From: Cryobacterium glaciale
Lineage (GTDB): Bacteria; Actinomycetota; Actinomycetes; Actinomycetales; Microbacteriaceae
Length of the DNA: 64,000 bases
Assembly: GCF_004402535.1 (NCBI RefSeq)
Contig: NZ_SOEY01000031.1
Location: 1-64,000, forward strand
Direction: 5' to 3'
Shown here: positions 1 through 8,035 of the stretch, piece by piece
Position numbering within the stretch: position 1 is the first letter of the stretch
How the letters are laid out: every line of letters begins with the position of its first letter
Notes under the pieces: generated by a model
Seen by the model: the letters and a program-made list of their open reading frames with translations, nothing else
The model's database searches: none
Told to the model about the DNA's origin: nothing
Translations under genes and position numbers: made by a program

Positions 1-229
1 GACCGGGCCGGTTGCCCCGGCCCCCGCCGCGTCGCCTGCGGCCGCTCCCGCCGCCTCGCCGATCGAGGCGGCCCCGGCCACCCCGGTGCCGCCGATGACG
101 CGCCCGGTGCTGCCGGTCGCTGCGAACGATGACCCGGAGCAGCTCACTCTGGCCGAGAAACTCGGCCTGCGAGCGCCGGGAGAGAAACCCGACCAAACGG
201 GCGAGCAGAACGTGGGGCCGACCCGATGA
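1..229 (+). CDS. ftsE: FtsE, cell-division ABC transporter ATPase (3' end only)
   Basis: The window opens inside this gene; about 75 codons remain, ending in TGA at 227-229. The visible part is an Ala/Pro-rich linker followed by a short conserved-looking tail (LTLAEKLGLRAPG). The ATPase motifs lie upstream of the window, so the identification rests on position: the stop overlaps the ftsX start (ATGA), the usual ftsE-ftsX arrangement. In that system FtsE is the cytoplasmic ATPase that drives FtsX and so activates peptidoglycan hydrolases at the septum. The long Ala/Pro tail is an actinobacterial-type C-terminal extension. Confidence 0.75.
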   Translation, partial: TGPVAPAPAASPAAAPAASPIEAAPATPVPPMTRPVLPVAANDDPEQLTLAEKLGLRAPGEKPDQTGEQNVGPTR

Positions 230-1140
230 GGATCGGTCTGGTGCTCTCCGAGGCCGCGAACGGCCTGCGGCGGAACGCCTCGATGGTCGTCTCCGTCGTG
301 CTCGTGACCTTTATCTCGCTGACCTTCGTTGGCGCTGCCGTGCTCATGCAGATGCAGATCGGCCAGATGAAGAATTTCTGGTACGACAAGGCGCAGGTCG
401 GCATCTACATGTGCTCCGATATTTCGCCGGGGGAGACCTGCACCGGCGGTGATGCTTCGCCGGAGCAGATCGCCGCCGTTGAGGCCCAACTGGAATCGCC
501 GACCCTCGCGTCGTTCATCGACAACTACTACTTCGAGACGCACGAGCAGGCCTTCGAGAACTTCAAGAAGCAGTTCGCCGGCAACCCGGTCGCCGACTAC
601 GTCACGGCCGACCAGCTCAACCAGACCTTCTGGGTCAACCTGAAGGACCCGGCCCAGTCCGCTGTACTGGTCGAGAGCTTGTCGGGGGTCGCCGGCGTTG
701 AAAATGTCGCCGACCAGCGCAAATACCTCGACCAGATCTTCTCCGTGCTCAACGTGGCGAGCTACACGGCCATCGGTATCGCCGGGTTGATGCTGATTGC
801 CGCGGCGTTGCTGATTGCCACGACGATCCGTTTGTCGGCGTTCTCGAGGCGTCGGGAACTCGGCATCATGCGGTTGGTGGGTGCGAGCAACCGGTTCATC
901 CAGACGCCCTTCATCCTGGAGGGGGTGTTCGCCGCTCTCCTCGGTTCGCTGCTGGCCGGCGGCGCGATCGTGGCGCTCGTCTACTTCTTCGTGCAGGGCT
1001 ACCTCGGGGCCCGGCTCACCGGCTTCGCCCTGGTCGGCATGGACGATGCGCTCGTCGTCGTGCCCATCCTGCTCGTGGTCGGTGCGGTGCTCGCTGCGTT
1101 CTCGGCCAACTTCGCGATCACCCGCTACCTCAAGGTCTAA
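226..1140 (+). CDS. ftsX: FtsX, cell-division ABC transporter permease
   Basis: Protein of 304 residues, the usual length for actinobacterial FtsX. It has a membrane segment at about residues 20-45, then an extracellular domain (about 50-165) containing two Cys residues (MCSD...GETCTG) that could form a disulfide. Three more membrane segments follow at about 170-200, 225-255 and 270-300. The motif RRRELGIMRLVGAS in the cytoplasmic loop is typical of FtsX/MacB-like permeases. FtsX is the membrane partner of FtsE and passes ATP-driven conformational change to cell-wall hydrolases. The start overlaps the ftsE stop by 4 nt, so translation is probably coupled. smpB and tmRNA follow on the same strand. 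Confidence 0.93.
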   Translation: MRIGLVLSEAANGLRRNASMVVSVVLVTFISLTFVGAAVLMQMQIGQMKNFWYDKAQVGIYMCSDISPGETCTGGDASPEQIAAVEAQLESPTLASFIDNYYFETHEQAFENFKKQFAGNPVADYVTADQLNQTFWVNLKDPAQSAVLVESLSGVAGVENVADQRKYLDQIFSVLNVASYTAIGIAGLMLIAAALLIATTIRLSAFSRRRELGIMRLVGASNRFIQTPFILEGVFAALLGSLLAGGAIVALVYFFVQGYLGARLTGFALVGMDDALVVVPILLVVGAVLAAFSANFAITRYLKV

Positions 1141-1226
1141 CTCGTGGACGGCACCCGCTAGACTGGTGGGCTGTCTGCCGGATCGGCCGACAGCATCCGC
1201 TTGAAGAATCTGAATCGAGGTGAACC

Positions 1227-1703
1227 ATGCCCAGGGAACGTGGCGAAAAAGTTGTGGCGACCAATCGCAAGGCCCGACATGACTACCTCATCAGTGACAC
1301 CTACGAGGCCGGAATGGTCCTGAGCGGCACCGAGGTCAAGTCTCTGCGCGCCGGCCGGGCGACCCTGGTTGACGGTTACGCCTTCATCGAGGGAGGCGAA
1401 GCCTGGCTGGATGCGGTGCACATTCCGGAGTATTCCGGCGGATCGTGGACGAATCACCCGCCGCGTCGCAAGCGCAAACTTCTTCTGCACAAGAAGGAGA
1501 TCGTGAAGATCAGCCATAAGACCAAAGAGGGCGGATACACGCTGATTCCGCTGCGCATCTATTTCGCGGACGGTCGGGCCAAGGTGGAGATCGCCGTGGC
1601 CAAGGGCAAGAAAGAGTACGACAAGCGCCAGACGCTGCGGGAACGCACCGACAAGCGCGAATCGGACCGCGCGATGTCGGCGCAGCGTCACCTCGGCGAC
1701 TAG
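1227..1703 (+). CDS. smpB: SsrA-binding protein SmpB
   Basis: Protein of 158 residues, full length for the family. It opens with the conserved N-terminal run [13 protein letters not shown] and the GTEVKSLR motif of the OB-fold that grips the tRNA-like part of tmRNA. The basic tail ([20 protein letters not shown]) normally folds into the mRNA channel of stalled ribosomes. SmpB delivers alanyl-tmRNA to the A site in trans-translation. Its RNA partner is encoded about 120 nt downstream on the same strand, the common actinobacterial arrangement. A GAGGTG ribosome-binding site lies just upstream of the ATG. Confidence 0.97.
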   Translation: MPRERGEKVVATNRKARHDYLISDTYEAGMVLSGTEVKSLRAGRATLVDGYAFIEGGEAWLDAVHIPEYSGGSWTNHPPRRKRKLLLHKKEIVKISHKTKEGGYTLIPLRIYFADGRAKVEIAVAKGKKEYDKRQTLRERTDKRESDRAMSAQRHLGD

Positions 1704-1824
1704 CCACCTCCGTCCTTCTGTTGTAGGATGGAGGGCTGCACCGAAAGGTGCGGTTTGGTAACTCAACAGCGTGTGACATGAACCATCGCTGGCGCTTTCA
1801 CTCTGTAAAGCATGCGATGTGTAT

Positions 1825-2199
1825 GGGGATGATCGGTTTCGACATTGTTTGCGCAATTGTGAGAAGCGGGTCGAGGATGCAGGGTTATCTCGTAAACGAT
1901 CTCTGCAAAACAATAAGTGCCAATTCAAAGCGCACTGACTTCGCTCTCGCTGCCTAAGCGAAAGCACTAAAGAAGTCCGCCAGACCGGGAATGCTCTCTA
2001 CCCGGATCCTGACGCCATTTAGAGAGATTGCTTCTACATTGAGCCACGGGGTGTAGAGGGACTTAAACGAAGGCTGGGCCTGTCGGAGTAGATGCCAGTG
2101 GCAAATTCCGGGGCCGAGAAAGCGATTTCACTGGATACACCCGTAGAAGGCATATGACCACAACAGTGGACCGGGGTTCAATTCCCCGCATCTCCACCA
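1825..2199 (+). ncRNA. ssrA: transfer-messenger RNA (tmRNA)
   Basis: The 5' end GGGGATGATCGGTTTCGACA and the 3' end GGTTCAATTCCCCGCATCTCCACCA are the two halves of the Ala-tRNA-like domain, with CCA encoded. The tag reading frame reads ANSKRTDFALAA followed by TAA at 1955-1957. The resume codon is probably GCC at 1919. The ALAA end is the usual protease-recognition tail. About 375 nt is a normal length for one-piece tmRNA. smpB is immediately upstream. Confidence 0.96.
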
Positions 2200-2235
2200 T
2201 CGGTTCTGTCACACGCTGTTGTGTTGCCTCTCATC

Positions 2236-2280
2236 AGGCCGTCCACTGCCCATTAGGTTCAGTGGGTGGCTTGATTTCTT
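2236..2280 (+). terminator. possible tmRNA terminator
   Basis: About 40 nt after tmRNA, CCACTG and CAGTGG form a stem around a 10-nt loop, extended by weaker pairs (GGCC...GGCTT) and followed by T-rich GATTTCTT. The stem is imperfect, so this is a tentative call. Confidence 0.4.
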
Positions 2281-2326
2281 GGTTCATCGATCGAATTAGT
2301 GCATTACCAAGTGCCGGAATTAGCCG

Positions 2327-2629
2327 CTAATTTTCGTCCGGAAGAGTGGAACCCGCTTCACTGGAATCGAACGCCTCGGTGTCTCTGGCGGCGTACTTTC
2401 GGTGAGCAGCCTGTCGCGACGTGCCCAGGACCAGCCCAATGGCTTCCCACGAATCGCCGGCCGCGTGTGCGGCTCTTACGGCGCGCTTCAGTTCGTCCTC
2501 CGCATGTTCTCGCGCGGTCAGGGCTGCGCCGATCGCACGCAGGTTTCGTCCGTCGCGCGCTGGCATTCCTGTCGGCTCGATAGTGTCGAGCCAGACTTCT
2601 ACGCCGGCCTTGGCCGTTAGCTTGCTCAT
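2327..2629 (-). CDS. small helix-turn-helix-like protein of unknown function
   Basis: Protein of about 100 residues beginning MSKLTAKAGVEVWLD. I chose the ATG at 2629 because a strong ribosome-binding site (GGGAGG) lies just before it. The frame stays open upstream to 2704, but that part has no good ribosome-binding site. The C-terminal third contains GDSWEAIGLVLGTSRQAAHRKY, which reads like the DNA-recognition helix pair of sigma-70 region 4 or similar regulators. The middle (TAREHAEDELKRAVRAAHAAG) should be helical. It could be a small regulator or the antitoxin-side gene of a broken toxin-antitoxin pair (see 2630-2704). The family is not recognised with certainty. Confidence 0.6.
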   Translation of the reverse strand: MSKLTAKAGVEVWLDTIEPTGMPARDGRNLRAIGAALTAREHAEDELKRAVRAAHAAGDSWEAIGLVLGTSRQAAHRKYAARDTEAFDSSEAGSTLPDEN

Positions 2630-2704
2630 GGGCCCTCCCTGGAGGCAATGCTTCAGCGCACTGTCGGCAAATTCCACAGCGTCTTTTAGTTCCTTTGTCA
2701 TCAT
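2630..2704 (-). pseudogene. possible N-terminal stub of a toxin-like gene
   Basis: In frame with and directly upstream of the HTH-like gene are 25 codons starting MMTKELKDAVEFADSALKH. The run EFADSALKH resembles, from memory, the beginning of small actinobacterial toxin-like proteins that start with a similar 'FAxSALKHG' segment. Here the homology stops after about 20 residues and runs into the ribosome-binding site of the next gene. I read this as the stub left by a deletion. It could instead simply be the true N-terminus of the downstream protein. Confidence 0.35.
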
Positions 2705-2767
2705 AATGATGACGCGCGACCTTGTCGAGGTGTGCGCGCCGGTACTGATGTGATCGGATGCTTCGGA

Positions 2768-3499
2768 TCAGCGCAGGCGCAGGCCGATCGCCGTGCGGAT
2801 GGGGTCGCGCTGGCCGCCGGAATGCACGATGAAGTCGCCGTCGACGGTGAGTTGGCTGGCGTGGCAGCGGAGGGCGGCCACGACGGTAGGGCGCTGGGCG
2901 TCGAGATCGAACCATTCCGCATCCGCTGTGCGAGAGTCAAGAATTTCGGCGTAGGGGAGTGAGAGCGCGCGGCAGGCAGCGAGCGTGGCATCGTGCACGC
3001 GTACGTGGTCGGGATGCCCGTAGCCGCCGGTCTGGTCGTAGCTGATCACTAGGCTCGGTCGCACCTGTTGCAGAACCGCGACGAGATCATTCGTGACCTC
3101 GCCGAGCGGCGCGCGAGCGAGGGCATCCGTGTCGGAATCGGCGGCCGGGCCGGCCAGGCCGGGGCGGATCCACTCCATGCCGGAATCGCGGTAGCGGCGT
3201 TCGGGCAGCCCGGGCGCGCGCGCCGGTGCCTCACCGAGCCAGAAACCCTCGTTGACGCCGAGGGTGCGGGCGGCGCGTTCGAGTTCGCGTTCGCGTTCCT
3301 CGGCCAGGGCAGGGGTTCCGACGAGCGGGGAGAGCGGTCCCGCGACGACTTCTCCGCGCTCACCGCGGGTGGCCGTGACCAGGCTGATGCGGATGCCGCG
3401 GCCCGCGAGATACGCGATGAGGCCGCCGGTGCTGATGGTCTCGTCGTCGGGGTGGGCGTGCACGAACAGCACCGAGGTGACGACGTGCAGATTGCTCAT
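2768..3499 (-). CDS. PIG-L family (LmbE/MshB-like) N-deacetylase
   Basis: Protein of 243 residues with the zinc-binding HAHPDDE motif near residue 14 and the downstream HPDHVRVHD motif that supplies the second metal-binding His. These define the GlcNAc-PI deacetylase (PIG-L/LmbE) family. Members remove acetyl groups from amino sugars. In Actinobacteria MshB and Mca act in mycothiol metabolism, but they are longer (about 290-300 residues), so a mycothiol role is not assured. The start overlaps no other gene and the enzyme appears cytoplasmic. It stands alone between the tmRNA region and the 3' end of the cox operon. Confidence 0.85.
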   Translation of the reverse strand: MSNLHVVTSVLFVHAHPDDETISTGGLIAYLAGRGIRISLVTATRGERGEVVAGPLSPLVGTPALAEERERELERAARTLGVNEGFWLGEAPARAPGLPERRYRDSGMEWIRPGLAGPAADSDTDALARAPLGEVTNDLVAVLQQVRPSLVISYDQTGGYGHPDHVRVHDATLAACRALSLPYAEILDSRTADAEWFDLDAQRPTVVAALRCHASQLTVDGDFIVHSGGQRDPIRTAIGLRLR

Positions 3500-3610
3500 C
3501 GTGCTTGGCCACGGTCAGCGTGAGGTGCAAACTGCACGGGGAAAGCGAATGCGGGAGCCATTCGTCGAGCCTATCGCCGCCAGCCTGTGGTGCCGAAGGC
3601 ACGCCATGGG

Positions 3611-3711
3611 CGAAAGGTGGCATCTCGCTAGGCTGGCGCTCGTTCAAGGGGCCGAAAGTGGCACCTCACAGATGATGGAACCTGTTCAAGGGGCCAGAGT
3701 TGGCACCTCGC
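3611..3711. repeat. imperfect direct repeats with 42-bp period
   Basis: A motif close to CGAAAGTGGCACCTC occurs at 3611, 3653 and 3695, exactly 42 bp apart. The preceding GTTCAAGGGGCC occurs at 3642 and 3684. The repeats lie in the roughly 270-bp gap between the PIG-L gene and the last cox gene, where I see no coding sequence. Three degenerate units are too few and too diverged to be a CRISPR array. Confidence 0.7.
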
Positions 3712-3768
3712 GAAAAACGCGGGAAGGGGCCTGGCAATTTCGGGTCGAACTGGGCGCGCTGCCGATGG

Positions 3769-4992
3769 CTAGCTGTTCAGGACGGTTCGTCCAATGGCCA
3801 CGCTACCCGAAGCCTGATTCGATGACGATGACGGCAGCGATGGCGGCCCCGGCGGCGGGTTCGGGTCGACGAGGTCATCGTGATGGATAGCGTCGACCAG
3901 CGTGTGCAGCGGCTCCCCGCTGCCGCCCCATTGCAGCGAGATGATCTCGGCGGCGATCGACACGGCGGTCTCCTCGGGGGTGCGCGAGCCGAGGTCGAGG
4001 CCGATCGGGCTGCGCAGCCGGGAGAGCTCGGCGTCGGTCACCCCGACAGCGCCCAGGCGCTCCAGACGGTCAGCATGGGTGCGTCGGGATCCCATGGCGC
4101 CGATGTAGGCCACGGGCGGGCCGTGCAGGGCGGCTTCGAGCAGGGGAACATCGAATTTGGGATCGTGGGTGAGCACGCAGATGACCGTGCGCGGGTCGAT
4201 GAGACCGTCGGCGATCTGCTCGCGCAGGTAGCGGTCGGGCCAGCTCACCACGACCTCGTCGACGCCGGGAAACCGGGCGGCGGTCGCGAAGACGCCCCGC
4301 GCATCACAGACCGTGACCCGGTAGCCGAGAAAGGTGCCGAGCCGGGCCAGGGCGGTGGCGAAGTCGATCGCACCGAACACCAGCAGGCGTGGCCTCGGCG
4401 CGTAGCTCGCGAAGAAGACCCGCATCCCCTCGCCGCGCCGTTCCCCGTCGGGGCCGTAGGTGAGGGTGGTGTTGCGTCCTGCAGCGAGCAGGCCCTGGGT
4501 GTCATCGCCGATGGCGTGGTTGGCGCGGTCAGAGCCCAGGTCGCCCTCGAAACCGTGCGGCCGCACCACGAGGTGGCGGCCGAGCCAGGCGGCATCCGGA
4601 TGCTCGATCACGGTGGCGACCCCCACCGGCCGACCGGCGTCGACGTCTGCGTGTACTCCCTCGAGCAGGGCGAAGGTGGCCCGGGAGACCGGCTCCACGA
4701 AGACATCCAGGATGCCGCCGCAGGTCAGCCCGACGGCGAAGGCATCGTCGTCGCTGATGCCGTAACGCACGAGCACGGGCACGCCGTCCTCGGCCACCTG
4801 GCTGGCCAGTTCGTAGACGGCGCCCTCGACGCAGCCGCCAGAAACCGAGCCGGCTACGGCGCCATCGGCGCTGACCAGCATCGAAGCGCCGGGCGGGCGC
4901 GGCGCGGACTGGAAAGTGCGCACAACCGTGGCCAGGCCGGCCGTGGCGCCGTTCTGCCAGCCGGTGAAGAGGGTATCCAGAACTTCACGCAT
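3769..4992 (-). CDS. XdhC/CoxF-type molybdoenzyme maturation protein (cox operon, last gene)
   Basis: Protein of 407 residues. The N-terminal XdhC/CoxI domain is recognisable by APRPPGASMLVSADG and GSVSGGCVEGAVYELA (about residues 30-65). The C-terminal half is a Rossmann-like XdhC_C domain (RLLVFGAIDFATALARLG, then YIGAMGSRRTHADR and the signature IGLDLGSRTPEETAVSIAAE). XdhC proteins protect and sulfurate molybdenum cofactor before insertion into xanthine dehydrogenase-family enzymes. In Oligotropha the related CoxF/CoxI genes belong to the CO dehydrogenase cluster. It lies 23 nt downstream of coxG and ends the eight-gene operon. The last 40 residues are Pro/Ser-rich. Confidence 0.85.
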   Translation of the reverse strand: MREVLDTLFTGWQNGATAGLATVVRTFQSAPRPPGASMLVSADGAVAGSVSGGCVEGAVYELASQVAEDGVPVLVRYGISDDDAFAVGLTCGGILDVFVEPVSRATFALLEGVHADVDAGRPVGVATVIEHPDAAWLGRHLVVRPHGFEGDLGSDRANHAIGDDTQGLLAAGRNTTLTYGPDGERRGEGMRVFFASYAPRPRLLVFGAIDFATALARLGTFLGYRVTVCDARGVFATAARFPGVDEVVVSWPDRYLREQIADGLIDPRTVICVLTHDPKFDVPLLEAALHGPPVAYIGAMGSRRTHADRLERLGAVGVTDAELSRLRSPIGLDLGSRTPEETAVSIAAEIISLQWGGSGEPLHTLVDAIHHDDLVDPNPPPGPPSLPSSSSNQASGSVAIGRTVLNS

Positions 4993-5015
4993 GTCCGTTT
5001 CCCTTCGGTTGTGGG

Positions 5016-5864
5016 TCAGCGGCCGGACGCGCGCCGACCAATTCGGTATGCGATGAACGCTACCGTGGCCAGCAGCCCCAGAAGTTTCACCGGGTCGCTC
5101 AGCTGGTCGGCGACGACGCCCTTGACCAGACTCATCGCGTCCAGGCTCGGCGCGGCCGCCGGGGCTGACCGGTGCGGCGCGGCCCGGTGTCCACCGGCGG
5201 GTGCAACGCGGGGAGGGACCGGGCGCGGCGGCAGGCCGGGCCGCGGCGGGGCATCCGCTTGCACGCCGGGGAGCGTGTCGGCGGCGGGGGCGTCTCCGGG
5301 CGGAATGTCGGACACGTCGGTGACGGCTCGCGGGGCGGCCTGGGCGAGGGTGGCCGGGTCGTCGACATGGTCGCCGACGGGGGTCGGCGTGGCCGAGCCG
5401 CCGTGCGAATCAGTGTCGTCGCCTTCGATGAGGTCTTGCAGGTTGCCGGCGAACAGCGCCATCATCTGCTCGGTGACGCTGCTGATGACGCCCTTGCCCA
5501 TGGCGGCGGCCTTGCCCGACAGAGACAGATCGGCGCTGACCGTGCCCCGGGTGACTCCGTCGGCTTCGACCAGCACGAGCGTGACGGTGGCCTGGGCGGT
5601 GCCCTGCCCGCGGGTCTCCTGTGCCTTGCCAGAGAAGACGGCGCGGTGGCCCTCGGCGTCGCGTTCGTCGACGTTCATCTGGCCGCGGTACTGCATGGTG
5701 ACCGGGCCGAGTTTCACCTTCATGCCGACCTGGTAGTTGTCGTCGGACAATTTGTTCAGAATCTGCGCCCCCGGCACGCAGCCGGCGACGTGTTCGAAGT
5801 CCATCAGGGTGTTCCACACCGTGTCGATGGGGGCGATGACGGTGAAGGTGCTGTCGAGTTGCAT
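5016..5864 (-). CDS. coxG: CoxG family protein (SRPBCC domain, membrane anchor)
   Basis: Protein of about 282 residues, taken from the ATG at 5864 with ribosome-binding site AGAGGA. The frame is open further upstream but without a good site. Residues 1-150 form the CoxG/SRPBCC domain (MQLDSTFTVIAPIDTVWNTL, DFEHVAGCVPGAQ). A long Pro/Ala/Asp-rich linker follows, and then one C-terminal membrane helix (LLGLLATVAFIAYRIG). CoxG is thought to help attach CO dehydrogenase to the cytoplasmic membrane, which fits the anchor here. It is 22 nt downstream of coxE and 23 nt upstream of the final xdhC-type gene. Confidence 0.88.
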   Translation of the reverse strand: MQLDSTFTVIAPIDTVWNTLMDFEHVAGCVPGAQILNKLSDDNYQVGMKVKLGPVTMQYRGQMNVDERDAEGHRAVFSGKAQETRGQGTAQATVTLVLVEADGVTRGTVSADLSLSGKAAAMGKGVISSVTEQMMALFAGNLQDLIEGDDTDSHGGSATPTPVGDHVDDPATLAQAAPRAVTDVSDIPPGDAPAADTLPGVQADAPPRPGLPPRPVPPRVAPAGGHRAAPHRSAPAAAPSLDAMSLVKGVVADQLSDPVKLLGLLATVAFIAYRIGRRASGR

Positions 5865-5886
5865 CAGAATGTCCTCTGCTGGATGG

Positions 5887-7116
5887 TTACGGATGGTCGA
5901 TGGGATGCAGGTCACCGCGAATGGCGGCAGCCACGTCGGCGAGGGCCGCATAGCTGTGCCCGCTGACGAAGGCGTCGCAGTAGGGCAGGGCGGCGGCCAT
6001 GCCGCCGACGAGCGGCCGGTAGCCGGCGGCGGCCTTGCGCGGATTCACCCAGACGATGCGGTGCGCGAGCCGGCGGAGGCGCGCCATCTGGGCGTCGACA
6101 TCGGCCGGGTCGTCCTGCGCCCAGCCGTCGGAGAACAGCACGATCACGGCGCCGCGAGCCAGGCCGCGCCGCCCGAAGTCATCGATGAACCGACGGATGC
6201 TGGCGGCCAGCCGGGTACCGCCGGCCCAGTCGGTCGCCGTGGCGGCGGCCTGGGCGAGCGCCTGGTCCGGGTCGCGCAGGGCCAGCTGGCGGGTCAGCCG
6301 GGTGAGGTGCGTCGAGAACACGAACGCTTCGGCCCGGGCTCCGGATGCCGCGCCCTGCAGCAACGTGAGGAACACCCGGGTGTACGGTTCCATCGAACCC
6401 GACACGTCGCAGAGCAGCACGAGCCGGCGCGGCGTCTGGCGGCGACGAGCGTGATGCAGGGTGATCGGATCTCCGCCGGTCCGCTGCGCGGCCCGCACGG
6501 TGCGCGCTACATCGAGCCGGTCGCGGCTGTGCGGCGACGGATGCCTGCGGCGGCTCGACCGGGTCGGCGTCGACAGCACGATGCGGGCGACGAGCTGGCG
6601 CAGCCGGTCCAGTTCCTCGGGGTCGAGGTCGGCGAACGCCATCTCGTGCAGGTGCTCGTCACTCGAGGCCAGGGCGAGGATGGCATCGCGTTCCGGGCCG
6701 TCGGTATCGCCGTCGGCAGAGTCGGCGCCGGGCAGCGGGGCTGGCGGGCGATCGGGCTGCGGTTCGGGAGCGCCGGCCGGCCGATTGGTCGGCGGGGCGG
6801 CCTTCGTGCGCGTCTCTGACCCGACCGCCGGGGGAGCGTTCGGGTCACCGCGACTCTCGGCCGGGTCGAGCCGGCCGTCGAACACGGCGCTGAACACCGC
6901 GTCGAAGCGGGCGAGGTGCTGCTGCTGGGAGACGAAGACGACGCGGCAGGCCCAGTACAGGGCGGCTCGGTCGGTCGGCGGAACCAGCCGCAGCGCTTCG
7001 GCCAGACGCGCCGCGCGGTCCGGTGACACCGGCAGGCCGGCCCGGTGCAGCGCCGTGCTGAACCCGGCGGCGAGGGCAGCCGCTTCGATCGACGGCTGGA
7101 GACCGCGGTCAGCCAT
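5887..7116 (-). CDS. coxE: CoxE, VWA-domain protein for CO dehydrogenase maturation
   Basis: Protein of about 409 residues from ATG 7116 (MADRGLQPS), overlapping the end of coxD by 8 nt. The C-terminal half is a von Willebrand A domain: the metal-ion-dependent adhesion site reads LLCDVSGSMEPY, with later parts TDWAGGTRLAASI and VIVLFSDGW. The middle is low-complexity Pro/Asp-rich sequence. In Oligotropha CoxE works with the AAA ATPase CoxD on apo-CO dehydrogenase during assembly of the Cu-S-Mo centre. The coxD-coxE translational overlap supports the same partnership here. Confidence 0.9.
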   Translation of the reverse strand: MADRGLQPSIEAAALAAGFSTALHRAGLPVSPDRAARLAEALRLVPPTDRAALYWACRVVFVSQQQHLARFDAVFSAVFDGRLDPAESRGDPNAPPAVGSETRTKAAPPTNRPAGAPEPQPDRPPAPLPGADSADGDTDGPERDAILALASSDEHLHEMAFADLDPEELDRLRQLVARIVLSTPTRSSRRRHPSPHSRDRLDVARTVRAAQRTGGDPITLHHARRRQTPRRLVLLCDVSGSMEPYTRVFLTLLQGAASGARAEAFVFSTHLTRLTRQLALRDPDQALAQAAATATDWAGGTRLAASIRRFIDDFGRRGLARGAVIVLFSDGWAQDDPADVDAQMARLRRLAHRIVWVNPRKAAAGYRPLVGGMAAALPYCDAFVSGHSYAALADVAAAIRGDLHPIDHP

Positions 7117-8020
7117 GCGCGGCCTCCGCCACCCAGGCGCCGCCGCGGGCGGCCGCCACATCAAGGTCGTCCCGATTCTTCAGCACCGAGCCCCAGGTCT
7201 GCTCGACCGACCGGCCGCTCAGTTGCTCGATGCCGAGCACGGTCAGCGCGCTCACCCAGTCGATGGCCTCGGCGATGCCGGGCGGTTTCACGAGGTCGAG
7301 CGAACGCAAGCGGGTGATCGCCGCTGCGGCTTCGGTCGCGAGTGCCTGCGAGCTGCTCGGCACCCGGCGGCGCACGATCTGCGCGATCCGCTCCGGCCCC
7401 GGGTAGTCGATCCAGTGGTACAGACAGCGCCGGGTGAGGGCGTCGTGCAGGTCGCGGGTGCGATTGCTCGTGAGAATCACGATCGGCGGATGCTCCGCCG
7501 TGACGGTTCCGAGCTCGGGAATGGTGACCGCCGCCTCGGCGAGAAGCTCGAAGGTGAACGCTTCGAACTCGGCGTCGGCCCGGTCGATCTCGTCGAGCAG
7601 CAGCACGGCCGGCCGCGGGCCGGGGTGTTCGATCGCCTGCAGCAGCGGGCGGCGCAGCAGATAGTCGCGCCCGAACAGCTCGGTTTCGGCGAGTTCGACT
7701 CCGCGCGCCTCGGCCAGGCGGATGCCGAGCAGCTGCCGGGGGTAGTTCCACTCGTAGAGTGCCTCCCCGGCGCTGATCCCCTCATAGCACTGCAGACGGA
7801 ACAGCTCGGTGTTGAGCAGCCGGGCGAGCGCCTTGGCGATCTGGGTCTTGCCGACCCCCGGTTCGCCCTCGAGCAGCAATGGCTGCCGCATGCGCACGGC
7901 CAGGAACACGGCGGTCGCGAGGCCCTCATCGGCGAGGTAATCCTCCGCGTCGAGGGCACGCTGCAGCGCGCCGACGGACGGCACCAGCTCGGGCACGGTC
8001 ACCATCGCCGGCACCGCCAA
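7109..8020 (-). CDS. coxD: CoxD, MoxR-type AAA+ ATPase
   Basis: Protein of 303 residues with Walker A GEPGVGKTQIAKALA (about residues 52-66), Walker B VLLLDEIDRAD, sensor-1 VILTSNRTRDLHDAL and an arginine-rich RRCLYHW segment. This is the MoxR/CoxD class of AAA+ chaperones. CoxD is known from Oligotropha to act on apo-CO dehydrogenase so that sulfur and copper can be inserted. It lies between the XdhC-YHS gene (15-nt gap) and coxE (8-nt overlap), so the maturation factors are translated as a block. Confidence 0.92.
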   Translation of the reverse strand: MAVPAMVTVPELVPSVGALQRALDAEDYLADEGLATAVFLAVRMRQPLLLEGEPGVGKTQIAKALARLLNTELFRLQCYEGISAGEALYEWNYPRQLLGIRLAEARGVELAETELFGRDYLLRRPLLQAIEHPGPRPAVLLLDEIDRADAEFEAFTFELLAEAAVTIPELGTVTAEHPPIVILTSNRTRDLHDALTRRCLYHWIDYPGPERIAQIVRRRVPSSSQALATEAAAAITRLRSLDLVKPPGIAEAIDWVSALTVLGIEQLSGRSVEQTWGSVLKNRDDLDVAAARGGAWVAEAAHG

Positions 8021-8035
8021 CTGCCAGCCTGGCCG

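Noticed and set aside
1748..1957. Small protein-coding frame of 69 codons
   Set aside because: It lies inside tmRNA; only its last 12 codons, the proteolysis tag, are meaningful.
3611..3711. CRISPR-like array
   Set aside because: Only three imperfect units with a 42-bp period, no conserved long repeat and no cas genes in the window.
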